A stretch of DNA of 64,000 nt from Bacillus sp. V5-8f (GCF_002863565.1 NZ_PGUW01000017.1:62001-126000); one strand, 5' to 3'. Counted from the first letter of the stretch, positions 53,040-61,549 are shown. Made by a program: numbers and translations. The notes: generated by a model not told the origin, from the sequence alone.

Positions 53040-53267
53040 GCCAAATAAATGATGATATTGGTAGTAGTGGACAGCATTGTAGGGTTACCTATACGTGATT
53101 AAGATGCAATAAAGATGATTGCAGAATAAATCAGGAAGGAAGTATTTGAAGACAGAAAAAAGTTTATAATCGAAAAAGGCGGAATGTATAGGAAACCAGA
53201 TGTAGAAATTCTTTTAGTTACCTTGACGTAGATGATACATAATCATACAATATTCCTAGGATATTGG

Positions 53268-53765
53268 ATGGGGTTGGTTTGGTTGGAAAATAATTCAAAC
53301 ATAGAATGGTTCGAGAAACAATTTCCAATTTTAGATAGTGATGCTCTAAGAACTCTCATTTCTTTGATACAGACTTCTCATGAAGTTCGCAATGAGATGA
53401 GTTCTAAGTTATCAGACTTTGGGCTTTCACAGGGGAAATTTAAAATTCTATTGGTCCTTTACCGTTTCCCATCTCCACTCAAGCCTTCAGAACTGGCGGC
53501 GTACGCAAAGGTTACACGCTCTACGATGACAGGTCTTATTAATGGTCTTGAAGGAGATGGATTTATTAGGCGAGGATCCCATGAGGATGGTAGAATGACG
53601 GCTATCCATTTAACAGAAGCTGGAATAGATATCATTAATCGATTGCTTCCATTTTACGCTGCGCATAATGCCGATTTAATGTCTGAATTGACGAAGGAAG
53701 ACCACAAATCTTTGCAAGCTTTATTAAAAAAAGTTAGGATTGGCCTCAATCGTATAAAAGAATAG
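53268..53765 (+). CDS. MarR-family transcriptional regulator
   Basis: About 165 residues with the MarR winged helix-turn-helix: LSQGKFKILLVLYRFPSPLK, PSELAAYAKVTRSTMTGLIN as the recognition region, LEGDGFIRRGSHEDGRMTAI as the wing and flanking helices for dimerisation. The start is uncertain: ATG 53232, ATG 53268 and TTG 53283 are in frame and none has a strong ribosome binding site. Placed 112 bp before a HlyD-type gene and pointing the same way, it probably controls the efflux genes in response to their substrate. Confidence 0.85.
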   Translation: MGLVWLENNSNIEWFEKQFPILDSDALRTLISLIQTSHEVRNEMSSKLSDFGLSQGKFKILLVLYRFPSPLKPSELAAYAKVTRSTMTGLINGLEGDGFIRRGSHEDGRMTAIHLTEAGIDIINRLLPFYAAHNADLMSELTKEDHKSLQALLKKVRIGLNRIKE

Positions 53766-53877
53766 TAATTTATTAGTGTTATGCCATGTTATACAAATCC
53801 ATTACGCCGCAATAGTACGGTTCCGAACTATTTAATGAAAAATGTACGTATAAACTTAAATGGGAGAGAGAAAAATT

Positions 53878-55323
53878 ATGAAAAAACGTATGGTTTCCTC
53901 GGTGGCTCTACTAGCTTTAATAGGCGCTTTAGGGGGAGGCGGCTACTTAATGGCTATGGATGGGAAGGATGCTGTGTCTGTAGCGGCCCAAGAAAAAGGC
54001 GGAATATTGACGGCTGATGTAGTCACTGCTTCTTTTCAGCAGGTAGGCGGGAGGGTTGCTTCAATTCAGGTCACAGAAGAACAAAAGGTAAAAAAAGGGA
54101 GCGTCTTAATGACGCTGGATTCCAAAGATATTGATTTGCAAATTGAAAAACTAAAGCTCGATATTTCCCAAATGGATGTGAAAATTCAGCAGGCAAAAGA
54201 TGGTGTACAGATGGGGAACGACAAAGTAACCACCCAGGAACAGGAAGCGCGTTTAGGGATTGAATCGGCTCAGGCAGCGGAAAGCTTGCTTAATTCGGGA
54301 ACACGTTCTGAAGATTTGAAAAAGCAGGAGCTGGCTGTACAATCAGCTCAGCAATCTGTTGGAGTGGCACAGGAAGCCGTGGAATCCTCACAAAAATCCG
54401 AAAAAGTAGTACAGCAGTCTGAAAAAGCGGCCCAGCAATCGGTTAAGTCTGCGCTGGAATCACAGAAATCGTCTCAACAATCACTGGACTTTGCTGAAAC
54501 CAATTATGATAGAATGCAAAAGCTATTTAACGAAGGATTAATTTCACAAGCTGATTTAGATAAAGCAAAAAATGAAGTCGATAATGCTAAAAGCCGGTTA
54601 GAGACAGCAAAAAACCAGGTGGATGCAATGAAAACTCAGGTAGAAACAGCAAAAGCTCAGATCGAGGCTGCAAGAAATCAGACTGAGGCAGCCGAAAAAC
54701 AAGTAGCCATAGCGAAAAATACTGTATCGCAACAACAAACGGTTCTAGAGAAAATGGAGGCAGGTCCTACATCAGAGGAACGCGAGCAGGCAAAAGTTAC
54801 AACTGAAAAAGCGGAAGTAGGTTTAACAAAAGCCCAGCAGGCCGGGCAGGATGTTGAAAATAATGCATATAATATAGACTTTCTTGCAAAGCAGAAGCAA
54901 TCGCTGGAAGTTCAATTAAAAGCACTGCAGGTCCAAAAGGACAGGTTGGTGTTAAGAGCGCCGATTGATGGAAAAGTGACGCGCGTTGTTCCTAAAGTGG
55001 GAGAAAATGTAGCCCCCGGATCACCTGTTGCTATGCTAGAAACTAATCAACTATATTTCGAGGTTTATGTAGATGAAACTCAAATCTCAAAGTTGAAAGC
55101 AGGAGGAAATATCCCTTCCCATATAATTTCCTTAAATAAAGACATTCAAGGTAAGGTTCGCTATATTAGCCCTGCTCCGCAATATGCGAGTATTCGTATG
55201 AGTGGTGAAAAAGGGGAGCCTGATATCAGTTCTTTTCTCGTCCGGGTAGATGTGAAACGTACTGCGCAATTGCTGCCGGGCATGACTGTGGAGGTGAAAC
55301 TGGGTGAGCCAGCTAAGAGATGA
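53878..55323 (+). CDS. HlyD-family membrane fusion (adaptor) protein
   Basis: A 481-residue adaptor. An N-terminal anchor helix (MVSSVALLALIGALGGGGYL) is followed by the first lipoyl half-motif (GGRVASIQVTEEQKVKKGSV). A very long alpha-helical hairpin of about 250 residues comes next, rich in Gln, Ala, Ser and Lys with SAQQSVGVAQEAVESSQ-like repeats. Then the second lipoyl half (LVLRAPIDGKVTRVVPKVGE near 355) and a beta-barrel end (LLPGMTVEVKLG). It links the inner-membrane permease to the wall zone. ATG 53878 follows GGGAGAGAG. Its 3' end overlaps the permease gene by 20 nt. Confidence 0.9.
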   Translation: MKKRMVSSVALLALIGALGGGGYLMAMDGKDAVSVAAQEKGGILTADVVTASFQQVGGRVASIQVTEEQKVKKGSVLMTLDSKDIDLQIEKLKLDISQMDVKIQQAKDGVQMGNDKVTTQEQEARLGIESAQAAESLLNSGTRSEDLKKQELAVQSAQQSVGVAQEAVESSQKSEKVVQQSEKAAQQSVKSALESQKSSQQSLDFAETNYDRMQKLFNEGLISQADLDKAKNEVDNAKSRLETAKNQVDAMKTQVETAKAQIEAARNQTEAAEKQVAIAKNTVSQQQTVLEKMEAGPTSEEREQAKVTTEKAEVGLTKAQQAGQDVENNAYNIDFLAKQKQSLEVQLKALQVQKDRLVLRAPIDGKVTRVVPKVGENVAPGSPVAMLETNQLYFEVYVDETQISKLKAGGNIPSHIISLNKDIQGKVRYISPAPQYASIRMSGEKGEPDISSFLVRVDVKRTAQLLPGMTVEVKLGEPAKR

Positions 55324-56491
55324 ATGGAACCATATTATTAATGGCAAGTTTATATGGCTCATGCTAACGGTTCCCTTGATAATATCCGTTGTATTTGGAT
55401 ATGTCTTTAAGAATGGCCAGATTAATGAAGCACCTATTGCAATAGTAGATATGGATAATAGTGCATACAGTCTTCAGCTAATCAATAAATTGAACGCGTC
55501 CCAATATATTGATGTGTCGGGCATTTATCATAATTCTATCGATCCAAATAAGTTGCTTTACAATGAAAAGTATGTAGGTGTTCTATATCTTCCGGAAGGG
55601 TTAGAGACCTCACGTTTGCAGGGAAAACAGACGAATGTAGGCTTTTATGTAGATATGGCTCTCCCGGCAGCTACGGGAAATGTTCGTTCCGGTGTGACAG
55701 AGGTTCTTAGTGCAGAAAATTCGGCCTACGCACTGGGAAGAATTAAAGCAACCGGTTTAAGCGATAGTCAGGCAAGCGGAACCATTTCAAACATGGCTAT
55801 TCAGCAACGCCTCTTATACAATCCAACGAATGACACAATGAGCAGCTCTGTCATTGGTTTTGTAAATACTATTATGCTATCACTATTATCGGGAGCTGTT
55901 TTAACCATTGTCCCTCGTTTACGAGAAGAAGAGAGACTGAAAAATGCCTTAGATAACCCGATAGGAATTATCTCCCGAGTACTTCCTTACGCTGTTATTG
56001 CCTGTGCGGCTTTATATTTAAGTACCGGATTGTTGAAGCATTTCGGGGGATTACGTTTTGAAGGAAATGTCGCTCAAGTGTCTATCCCATTTCTGTTATT
56101 CACCATTAGTGCAAGTTTATTCGCAATGTTGCTTGGATGGACGGCTCCTACCTCGGCAAAAGCAGGCGGGAGAGGGATGTTAGTTATATTGCCAGCATTT
56201 CTGTTGGGGGGAGTGCAATCCCCTGTTATGATGCTGCCTGACCCATTACAGCGGATAAGTAATCTCCTTCCTATAACGTGGCACTTTAAATTTATTCGTG
56301 GAGTAGGATTACGCGGTGGCGATTTACGTTACTTCATCCCTGAACTTGGCGGAATTTCTCTTTTAATTGTCGGACTGTTAATAGGTATTTTTCTCCTAAT
56401 TTTAAAAGAAAAGAAAAAACTGGAGTCGTTTGCCGCTGAAGAAGAACTCGATCTGATGCCTGATTTAATGAAGGAATCTGCTGCTCGGTGA
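55304..56491 (+). CDS. ABC-2 type transporter permease
   Basis: A 395-residue permease of the ABC-2 (YhgE/YbhR-like) class. Helix 1 (FIWLMLTVPLIISVVFGYVF) is followed by a large extracytoplasmic domain at about 40-180 (APIAIVDMDNSAYSLQLINK) and five helices at about 185-375 (FVNTIMLSLLSGAVLTIVP, LLPITWHFKFIRGVGLRGGD). GTG 55304 overlaps the HlyD gene, so both are coupled. No ATP-binding protein gene lies in the cluster, so the pump must borrow an ATPase from elsewhere or work differently. Substrate unknown. Confidence 0.87.
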   Translation: MSQLRDEWNHIINGKFIWLMLTVPLIISVVFGYVFKNGQINEAPIAIVDMDNSAYSLQLINKLNASQYIDVSGIYHNSIDPNKLLYNEKYVGVLYLPEGLETSRLQGKQTNVGFYVDMALPAATGNVRSGVTEVLSAENSAYALGRIKATGLSDSQASGTISNMAIQQRLLYNPTNDTMSSSVIGFVNTIMLSLLSGAVLTIVPRLREEERLKNALDNPIGIISRVLPYAVIACAALYLSTGLLKHFGGLRFEGNVAQVSIPFLLFTISASLFAMLLGWTAPTSAKAGGRGMLVILPAFLLGGVQSPVMMLPDPLQRISNLLPITWHFKFIRGVGLRGGDLRYFIPELGGISLLIVGLLIGIFLLILKEKKKLESFAAEEELDLMPDLMKESAAR

Positions 56492-56600
56492 ACTTAAATC
56501 TATTCGCTTTTTTGTCTAATGCAGGAAGGCAAAATTGACTATTCAAGCTATGTGAAGGCTGTGACGAAAATAAGGTTGAACAATAGGGGTTCAAAAAAGG

Positions 56601-56643
56601 AGCTAAGTGGAAGATGATAAGATTTCCACTTAGCTGTTTTTTT
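56601..56643 (+). terminator. Terminator of the MarR-HlyD-permease cluster
   Basis: AGCTAAGTGGAA / TTCCACTTAGCT perfect 12-bp stem, 11-nt loop, then GTTTTTTT. Confidence 0.9.
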
Positions 56644-56904
56644 GCATGTATTAAAAGGATAGAAAACTACTTGTTTAATTATTAATATAACAAATTTATT
56701 AATATAATATATTTGGATTTTTTCTCTGCTAGCTAGTTTTGTTTGTAATTAGGCAGCAGTGAATTTTACCAATATTCTTTCTGTTTTAATTTGCATTATA
56801 TTATTGTATAATACCATGTAAGAATAAGATGCCGACGTCGAATTATTCAATGTATACAATTTAATACTAAACAAGCGATGAATGCTAGGGGTCAAACTTT
56901 AGCA

Positions 56905-56980
56905 GGAGCAGTTTCTGGAGAGATCGCAAATCTTTGCGACGCCGAAGGGTTCACAATCTCAGGCAAAAGGACAGAAGTAT
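56905..56980 (+). ncRNA. Glycine riboswitch, single aptamer
   Basis: Contains the conserved core in order: CTGGAGAG, a P2-like hairpin TCGCAAA/TTTGCGA, CGCCGAAGGG, and CTCAGGCAAAAGGACAG. Only one aptamer is complete; upstream GCTAGGGGTCAAACTTTAGC (about 56884-56903) may form the supporting ghost stem of singlet types. A terminator lies 70 nt further on, then a glycine/alanine-type permease gene. Sequence between 56644 and 56904 is AT-rich and probably holds the promoter (TATAAT near 56806). Confidence 0.85.
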
Positions 56981-57051
56981 AATAAAATATTATTTATTAT
57001 TCTATTGATTCACGAGGATAATACAGTGTATTTTTTATATTCTGAAGCCTA

Positions 57052-57082
57052 AGAGATTGGAGAGCTCCAATCTCTTTTTTTT
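57052..57082 (+). terminator. Riboswitch-controlled terminator before the permease
   Basis: AGAGATTGGA / TCCAATCTCT, 10-bp perfect stem, 4-nt loop, T9. It lies between the glycine aptamer and the start codon, so it is the expression platform. Confidence 0.85.
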
Positions 57083-57155
57083 TACCCAAAAAAGGAGTAG
57101 GTATAATTTTTTGGATAAATACTAGCTTTTACAATACAGCATGGGGGAATTTATC

Positions 57156-58505
57156 GTGGCACACCAAGAGTTAAAAAGGGATTTGAAAAATAGACACGTG
57201 CAATTAATAGCAATTGGCGGAACGATTGGCACAGGTTTATTTTTAGGTTCAGGTAAGGCGATACAATTAGCAGGTCCATCCATCCTGCTGGCTTATTTAA
57301 TCGTGGGAATGGCAGTGTTTTTTGTCATGAGGGCATTAGGAGAACTACTTTTATCAAATTCGGGTTATCAATCATTTACGGACTTTGCTGCAGATTATAT
57401 TGGGCCATGGGCGGGTTTTGTGACCGGATGGACGTATTGGTTTTGCTGGATAATGGTAGCTATGGCTGATATTATAGCTGTTGGCCTATACGTTCAATAT
57501 TGGTTGGATATCCCGCAATGGATACCGGCTTTAATCTGTTTAATCATTTTACTTGGTTTAAATTTGCTTACAGTTAAGCTTTTTGGAGAGTTAGAGTTTT
57601 GGTTCGCCATAATTAAAGTGATCACGATTCTTGCTTTGATCGCTATCGGGATCATTTTGCTAGTCATTGGGTTCCAAACAGATACTGGAACTGTTTCTGT
57701 AAAAAACCTTTGGGAACATGGCGGTATATTTCCGAATGGGGTATCTGGTTTCTTGCTTGCCTTCCAAATGGTTGTGTTTGCATATGTCGGTGTCGAATTA
57801 GTTGGGGTTTCTGCAGCGGAAACAGCGAATCCACAAAAAAACATTCCATCTGCAATTAATAAAATTCCTATGAGAATTCTATTTTTCTATGTGGGGGCCC
57901 TTTTCATCATCTTAACCATCAATCCTTGGGACCAATTAAATGCATCCAGCAGCCCGTTTGTTCAGGTGTTCAGTTTGGTTGGTATTCCAGTTGCAGCAGG
58001 AATCATAAATTTTGTCGTCTTGACATCAGCAGCTTCAGCCTGCAATAGTGGGTTATTTTCAACGAGCAGGATTTTATATAACTTAAGCAGCATTAAACAG
58101 GGACCAGCCCGGCTAGCCAGATTAAATAAAAACCATGTGCCTAGTAACGCTTTGCTTACTTCAGCGGTTGTCGTTTCCATTGGAGCTCTTTTAAGTTATC
58201 TTCTTCCTGAACAAGCTTTTAGCATTGTGACGACCATTAGTGCAATTTGTTTCATATGGGTTTGGGGCATTATCTTAATATCCCATATTCGATATACCAA
58301 ATTACGTCCGGATTTACACGAAAAATCAACGTTTAAAGCACCATTTACGCCATTTATAAATTATGTTGTATTAGCGCTATTTGCCTTTATTTTAATCATT
58401 ATGTTATTTGCTGAAGCAACCCGTTTATCCGTGATGCTGACACCTTTATGGTTTGCGCTTTTGTTCCTGTTGTATTTTTTCAGAAGGAACAAGAAAAAAG
58501 CATAA
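57156..58505 (+). CDS. Amino acid permease, CycA/AapA type
   Basis: A 449-residue APC-superfamily permease with 12 helices. LKNRHVQLIAIGGTIGTGLF is the typical helix-1 start, AGPSILLAYLIVGMAVFFVM follows, and FAYVGVELVGVSAAETANPQ is the family signature near 205. It resembles AapA/CycA transporters for D-alanine, D-serine and glycine, and the glycine riboswitch in front supports glycine as a substrate. GTG 57156 lies 8 nt after GGGGGA; an ATG at 57141 overlaps this site. Whether it imports or exports glycine is not clear from sequence. Confidence 0.88.
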   Translation: MAHQELKRDLKNRHVQLIAIGGTIGTGLFLGSGKAIQLAGPSILLAYLIVGMAVFFVMRALGELLLSNSGYQSFTDFAADYIGPWAGFVTGWTYWFCWIMVAMADIIAVGLYVQYWLDIPQWIPALICLIILLGLNLLTVKLFGELEFWFAIIKVITILALIAIGIILLVIGFQTDTGTVSVKNLWEHGGIFPNGVSGFLLAFQMVVFAYVGVELVGVSAAETANPQKNIPSAINKIPMRILFFYVGALFIILTINPWDQLNASSSPFVQVFSLVGIPVAAGIINFVVLTSAASACNSGLFSTSRILYNLSSIKQGPARLARLNKNHVPSNALLTSAVVVSIGALLSYLLPEQAFSIVTTISAICFIWVWGIILISHIRYTKLRPDLHEKSTFKAPFTPFINYVVLALFAFILIIMLFAEATRLSVMLTPLWFALLFLLYFFRRNKKKA

Positions 58506-59000
58506 TTTCATTTCAAATCGGATTTAAAGTTCGACAACCTTTAAAAAAATTATCATTTTATTATTTCTTTAAACATTACCCTGATTAATTTGGATTTATG
58601 ATCAGGTCTAGATTAAAGTGCATAAGTTAATGTGAGAAATGGGAAAATCCTGTTTCTCCTTTTTTTTTGAAGTGATTAGACTTAATAGAAACGTTGCTTG
58701 CTCAAACCCGGATATAAACTTTAGTGAATAGGTTATGGCCATGTGACATATTCTTCAAAAGCATAAACACAATTACCTTATTACATCGAGGAGGATATAA
58801 AATGGCTTAGTGAAAGCCTCATATAAGTTGAATTTCAATGATGTTTTTAGTACAGAATGTAATTACGTGATTGGCTCTTTTTTTGAGAACTTTTTGTAAG
58901 AATTTCATCCAGGCAGGATTCCTGCTCGTTTTATGAAGGATTTTACCCATGAAATGCATAATGAATTAGGAAGATGTTCATTCGTCTGGGGGAGAAGAAA
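58506..59000. other. Intergenic region with terminator and a two-codon start-stop ORF
   Basis: A terminator lies at 58634-58668 (GAGAAATGGGA / TCCTGTTTCTC, then T9). At 58788-58795 a strong GAGGAGGA is followed after 6 nt by ATG GCT TAG (58802-58810), a complete start site with only Met-Ala. The rest up to 59000 shows GGCAGGATTCCTGCTC (about 58913-58928, short dyad) and no gene. Confidence 0.5.
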
Positions 59001-59444
59001 GTGAGAGATGCCGGATTAAATGGGTGGGTTGTAATTCTTGTTATTATAGCCGGAGTGGTGGTGGGACTAAACATAGATTCCCCTCCGATGGGTTTTTCAC
59101 CACAAAAAACAATGGATTCTTCAGAGGAATCAAGTACATTGGAACTTGATACAAACGCGAAGCGAGCACTTGATGAGCTGATGTATCAGTCATTTGGAGG
59201 AGGAGTCATTGATTATGAAGCCAGTTGGTATAATAGTGTAACGAAAAGCGGGGTATTGGAAGAAGATGGTGAAAGGATCGTCATTCTCCGTTCACGAGGG
59301 GACGGTTACGATATGGAGGCAGAAAAATATGCCCTTACGGTAAGGGAGCAGTTCTTAGATGACCCCGTAATAAATGGTTCCAAAGTGATTTTATTAAATA
59401 GCGCTGGATCTAAAATAATACTCGAACTCCGTCGCAAGCATTGA
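59001..59444 (+). CDS. Membrane-anchored protein, 147 residues, unknown function
   Basis: GTG 59001 stands 7 nt after GGGGGAG and gives MRDAGLNGWVVILVIIAGVV, a single N-terminal membrane helix. A Ser/Glu-rich linker (about 35-55) and a globular extracytoplasmic domain follow (YQSFGGGVIDYEASWYNSVT, VILRSRGDGYDMEAEKYALT, VILLNSAGSKIILELRRKH). An ATG at 58974 is in frame but weaker. No family recognised. The domain is beta-rich and may be extracellular. Confidence 0.65.
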   Translation: MRDAGLNGWVVILVIIAGVVVGLNIDSPPMGFSPQKTMDSSEESSTLELDTNAKRALDELMYQSFGGGVIDYEASWYNSVTKSGVLEEDGERIVILRSRGDGYDMEAEKYALTVREQFLDDPVINGSKVILLNSAGSKIILELRRKH

Positions 59445-59795
59445 TCATTTAATCGGAAAAAATTTTGTAGAGTTCCAATATCGTGCATTTGCGTCCCTCC
59501 GAATGTTTCACAACCAGGTTTCGAACCGGAACTCCGGACCCTTCGTGAATGTCTAGCATCCAGGTTTCAAAGAGACAATCTGGCAGTTCCGAGCGTTTCG
59601 GAAGGTCGATTCAAAGTAGGGTTTATCATACATAATATAGATGACCGGATGATTTTGGTCGCTGTAAGGAACGAATTCTTTCAGGAACTGAGTTGATTGT
59701 CTGTTTTATCTTTTCTTCCAATGATGATCATCCCAAATGGGAATAAATAAAAAAGGATCTCCAGCCTTGAAGATCCATTTACACATATCACCTAT
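59445..59795. other. Intergenic region with a possible coding relic
   Basis: The minus strand from about 59703 to 59557 stays open and reads FLKEFVPYSDQNHPVIYIMY, then DKPYFESTFRNARNCQIVSL, with protein-like composition but no start codon or ribosome binding site, closed by TAG. It may be the end of a lost gene. A leftward terminator (GGATCT / AGATCC, 59755-59776, with a T-run on the minus strand) belongs to the gene at 59796. Nothing else seen. Confidence 0.35.
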
Positions 59796-59993
59796 TCAGT
59801 CTAAAATTTTAAACCTTAGCAACTTTCCAGATCTTTTTGTTTTTCTTGGTGGAACCAGCTTTTGATATTTTAGATTCAAACTTTCCAAGGTATCCTCGAT
59901 AAAGAACTGCAGGTCACAATCAGTAACAGGGATTTCTAGCTCTCCTTTTTTCCTTAATTCCGCTATTTTTTCCTCGTAATTCGTTTGCAGCAT
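59796..59993 (-). CDS. Small protein, 65 residues, unknown function
   Basis: MLQTNYEEKIAELRKKGELE, then VTDCDLQFFIEDTLESLNLK and a basic end (PPRKTKRSGKLLRFKILD). GAGGTGAAGGATC precedes ATG 59993 and a terminator follows at 59755. Soluble, with an acidic middle and basic tail, possibly nucleic-acid-associated. No family recognised. Confidence 0.6.
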   Translation of the reverse strand: MLQTNYEEKIAELRKKGELEIPVTDCDLQFFIEDTLESLNLKYQKLVPPRKTKRSGKLLRFKILD

Positions 59994-60181
59994 GATCCTT
60001 CACCTCATTTTTACTATATTGATAACTTCATATCTTATAAGTACGATATTACATAAAAAATTTCCTTGTATTTAAAGTCTTTTTTGTCGCACTGTGTAAA
60101 ATATTTTTCCTCCCGTACAGGTATTCTTTTAGTGCACAAGCATATAATATATTGTGTCACATAATTAACAAGCCGCTTCGT

Positions 60182-60210
60182 TTGACGGCGACAGTTCTAT
60201 ACCATATAAT
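60182..60210 (+). promoter_or_regulatory. Sigma-A promoter of the Mn-riboswitch transcript
   Basis: TTGACG (60182-60187), 17 bp, TATAAT (60205-60210). Transcription would begin near 60217, shortly before the riboswitch. Confidence 0.8.
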
Positions 60211-60233
60211 CAAGTTATAATATGAATTTTTCA

Positions 60234-60327
60234 TTTAAGGGGAGTAGCTGGATACAGCAAAGTCGTCAGTCCGGGATATCATATCCTCGGCTTTGTTGGC
60301 AACTCACGTTGTTAGCGAGACCTTGCC
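60234..60327 (+). ncRNA. yybP-ykoY (Mn2+) riboswitch
   Basis: Conserved blocks in the right order: AAGGGGAGTAGCTG, CAAAGTCGTCAGTCCGGG, a short hairpin, CCTCGGCTTTGTTGGC, ACGTTGTTAGCGAGACCTTGCC. The pairing of AAAG..GTCGTCA with GGCTTTG and the closing AAGG/CCTTG match the yybP-ykoY class, known to sense Mn2+. The 3' strand of the closing stem (60318-60327) is also the left arm of a terminator, so metal binding would turn the genes on. From 59994 to 60181 nothing else is seen. Confidence 0.88.
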
Positions 60328-60352
60328 GTTTATTTGGCTAGGTCTTTTATTT
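60318..60352 (+). terminator. Riboswitch expression-platform terminator
   Basis: AGACCTTGCC / GGCTAGGTCT (one mismatch), 8-nt loop, TTTTATTTG. The left arm is shared with the riboswitch closing stem, so the two structures exclude each other. Confidence 0.75.
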
Positions 60353-60356
60353 GTTT

Positions 60357-60398
60357 AGAGACGTTATGGCCAGGGAAACGGTTATAACGTCTCTTTTT
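60357..60398 (+). terminator. Second terminator in the leader
   Basis: AGAGACGTTAT / ATAACGTCTCT perfect 11-bp stem, followed by TTTTTG, 12 nt after the first terminator and 45 nt before the kinase gene. A second barrier to read-through. Confidence 0.8.
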
Positions 60399-60442
60399 GT
60401 TTTATCTGAAAAAGGAATTCCTACTGAAAGGAGCTGAGAAAT

Positions 60443-61072
60443 ATGCCAGGATATAGCAGTCTTGCAGAAAGTGTACAGATAGGCATAGAGAAAAACAGGG
60501 CTATACTGTTGCAGTTTGATGAGTCTTTGGAGTTAATCGGAGAGGGCAGGAGCGCTTACGTTTTCAGAATTCGGTCAACCAATAAAGCCTTAAAAGTGTT
60601 TTTTCCGGACCATATTCATGTGGCACGGGAAGAAGCGGAAATCTATAAAATTCTCAAGGGCATTCCTTATTATCCAACCTTATATGATTCAGGGGAAAAT
60701 TACTTAGTGATCGACTTTATAGAAGGAAAAACCTTGTTTGAATGTTTGGTTCACGGGATTCAAGTCAGCCAGGAACAAGTCAACGAAATTGACCATGCCT
60801 TGCACTTAGCACGAAAAGAAGGCCTTAATCCGTCAGATATACATTTGCGGAATATTCTCATTACCTCAGACCAAGAAATCAAAGTTATCGATGTGGCTAG
60901 GTTCAGGCAGACCAAACAATGCAGGCAATGGAAAGATCTTAAATCCGCTTTTTACAAAGCGTATGTAAAACCGTTTTTTCCTAAGAAAATACCTGCTTCT
61001 ATCCTGAATTTTATTGCTGCTCTTTATAAGAAGAGCCTGATTTCAAATGTTGCTCTTGGAAATTCGAAGTAA
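60443..61072 (+). CDS. Small protein-kinase-like protein (YrzF-like)
   Basis: 209 residues with a minimal kinase fold. A glycine-rich loop (IGEGRSAYVFRI, residues 32-43) is followed by the ATP-anchoring lysine in ALKVFF (Lys51) and acidic helix-C residues (REEAEIYKIL). The hinge is YLVIDFIEG. The catalytic loop is SDIHLRNILI with Asp132 and Asn137, and VIDVARF holds the metal Asp150. No large C-lobe extension, as in YrzF/RIO-type bacterial kinases. AAAGGAGCTGAGAAAT precedes the ATG. It is the first gene behind a Mn2+ riboswitch and two terminators; a lipoprotein gene follows 30 bp downstream. Substrate unknown. Confidence 0.85.
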   Translation: MPGYSSLAESVQIGIEKNRAILLQFDESLELIGEGRSAYVFRIRSTNKALKVFFPDHIHVAREEAEIYKILKGIPYYPTLYDSGENYLVIDFIEGKTLFECLVHGIQVSQEQVNEIDHALHLARKEGLNPSDIHLRNILITSDQEIKVIDVARFRQTKQCRQWKDLKSAFYKAYVKPFFPKKIPASILNFIAALYKKSLISNVALGNSK

Positions 61073-61102
61073 CAAAATACAATCAATTGGGGGTAAGTCT
61101 TG

Positions 61103-61549
61103 ATGAAAAGGATCATCACCACGCTTGGATTGTTGTCAATGCTCCTATTAGGCGGATGCTCGTTACTCGAGGAGGCCAACAATTCATTGGATTATGCAGA
61201 GAAAGCAACTAATTATCTTGATAAGGCAAGCCAATTTGCTGAGGATGTGCCTCAGATGGCACAGGATGCCGTTACAAACCAGGAAGCCAGGAAATCTCTG
61301 GAGAACGAACTTATCTCCATGAAAGAAGAAATCAAAAACTTCAATGAAACGAAAGCCCCGACTATCGCTGAAGACATTCACAACCAAATAATCGAGTATA
61401 ATGGAAAACTAAATAACGGAATCGATTCGTATTTGAAAAACATTGAAAACGGCAAGTGGGATCCCGCCATCCTGCAGGATTCCGAAATTATGAAGACAGT
61501 AAATGAACTCTCAAGCCTTATTGATAAGGTTGAAAACTTAGGATTATAA
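61103..61549 (+). CDS. Lipoprotein, DUF6376-like
   Basis: 148 residues. Lipobox LLLGGC with the lipidated Cys at residue 19 after MKRIITTLGLLSM. The mature part is almost entirely helical and acidic (LDYAEKATNYLDKASQFAED, KSLENELISMKEEIKNFNET), typical of DUF6376-type Bacillus lipoproteins. ATG 61103 is preferred over the TTG directly before it (GGGGGTAAG upstream). Probably co-transcribed with the kinase under the Mn2+ riboswitch. Anchored on the outer face of the membrane; function unknown. Confidence 0.8.
   Translation: MKRIITTLGLLSMLLLGGCSLLEEANNSLDYAEKATNYLDKASQFAEDVPQMAQDAVTNQEARKSLENELISMKEEIKNFNETKAPTIAEDIHNQIIEYNGKLNNGIDSYLKNIENGKWDPAILQDSEIMKTVNELSSLIDKVENLGL

Noticed and set aside
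53781-54017. 78-codon frame before and within the HlyD gene
   Set aside because: Out-of-frame shadow of the HlyD start; no ribosome binding site.
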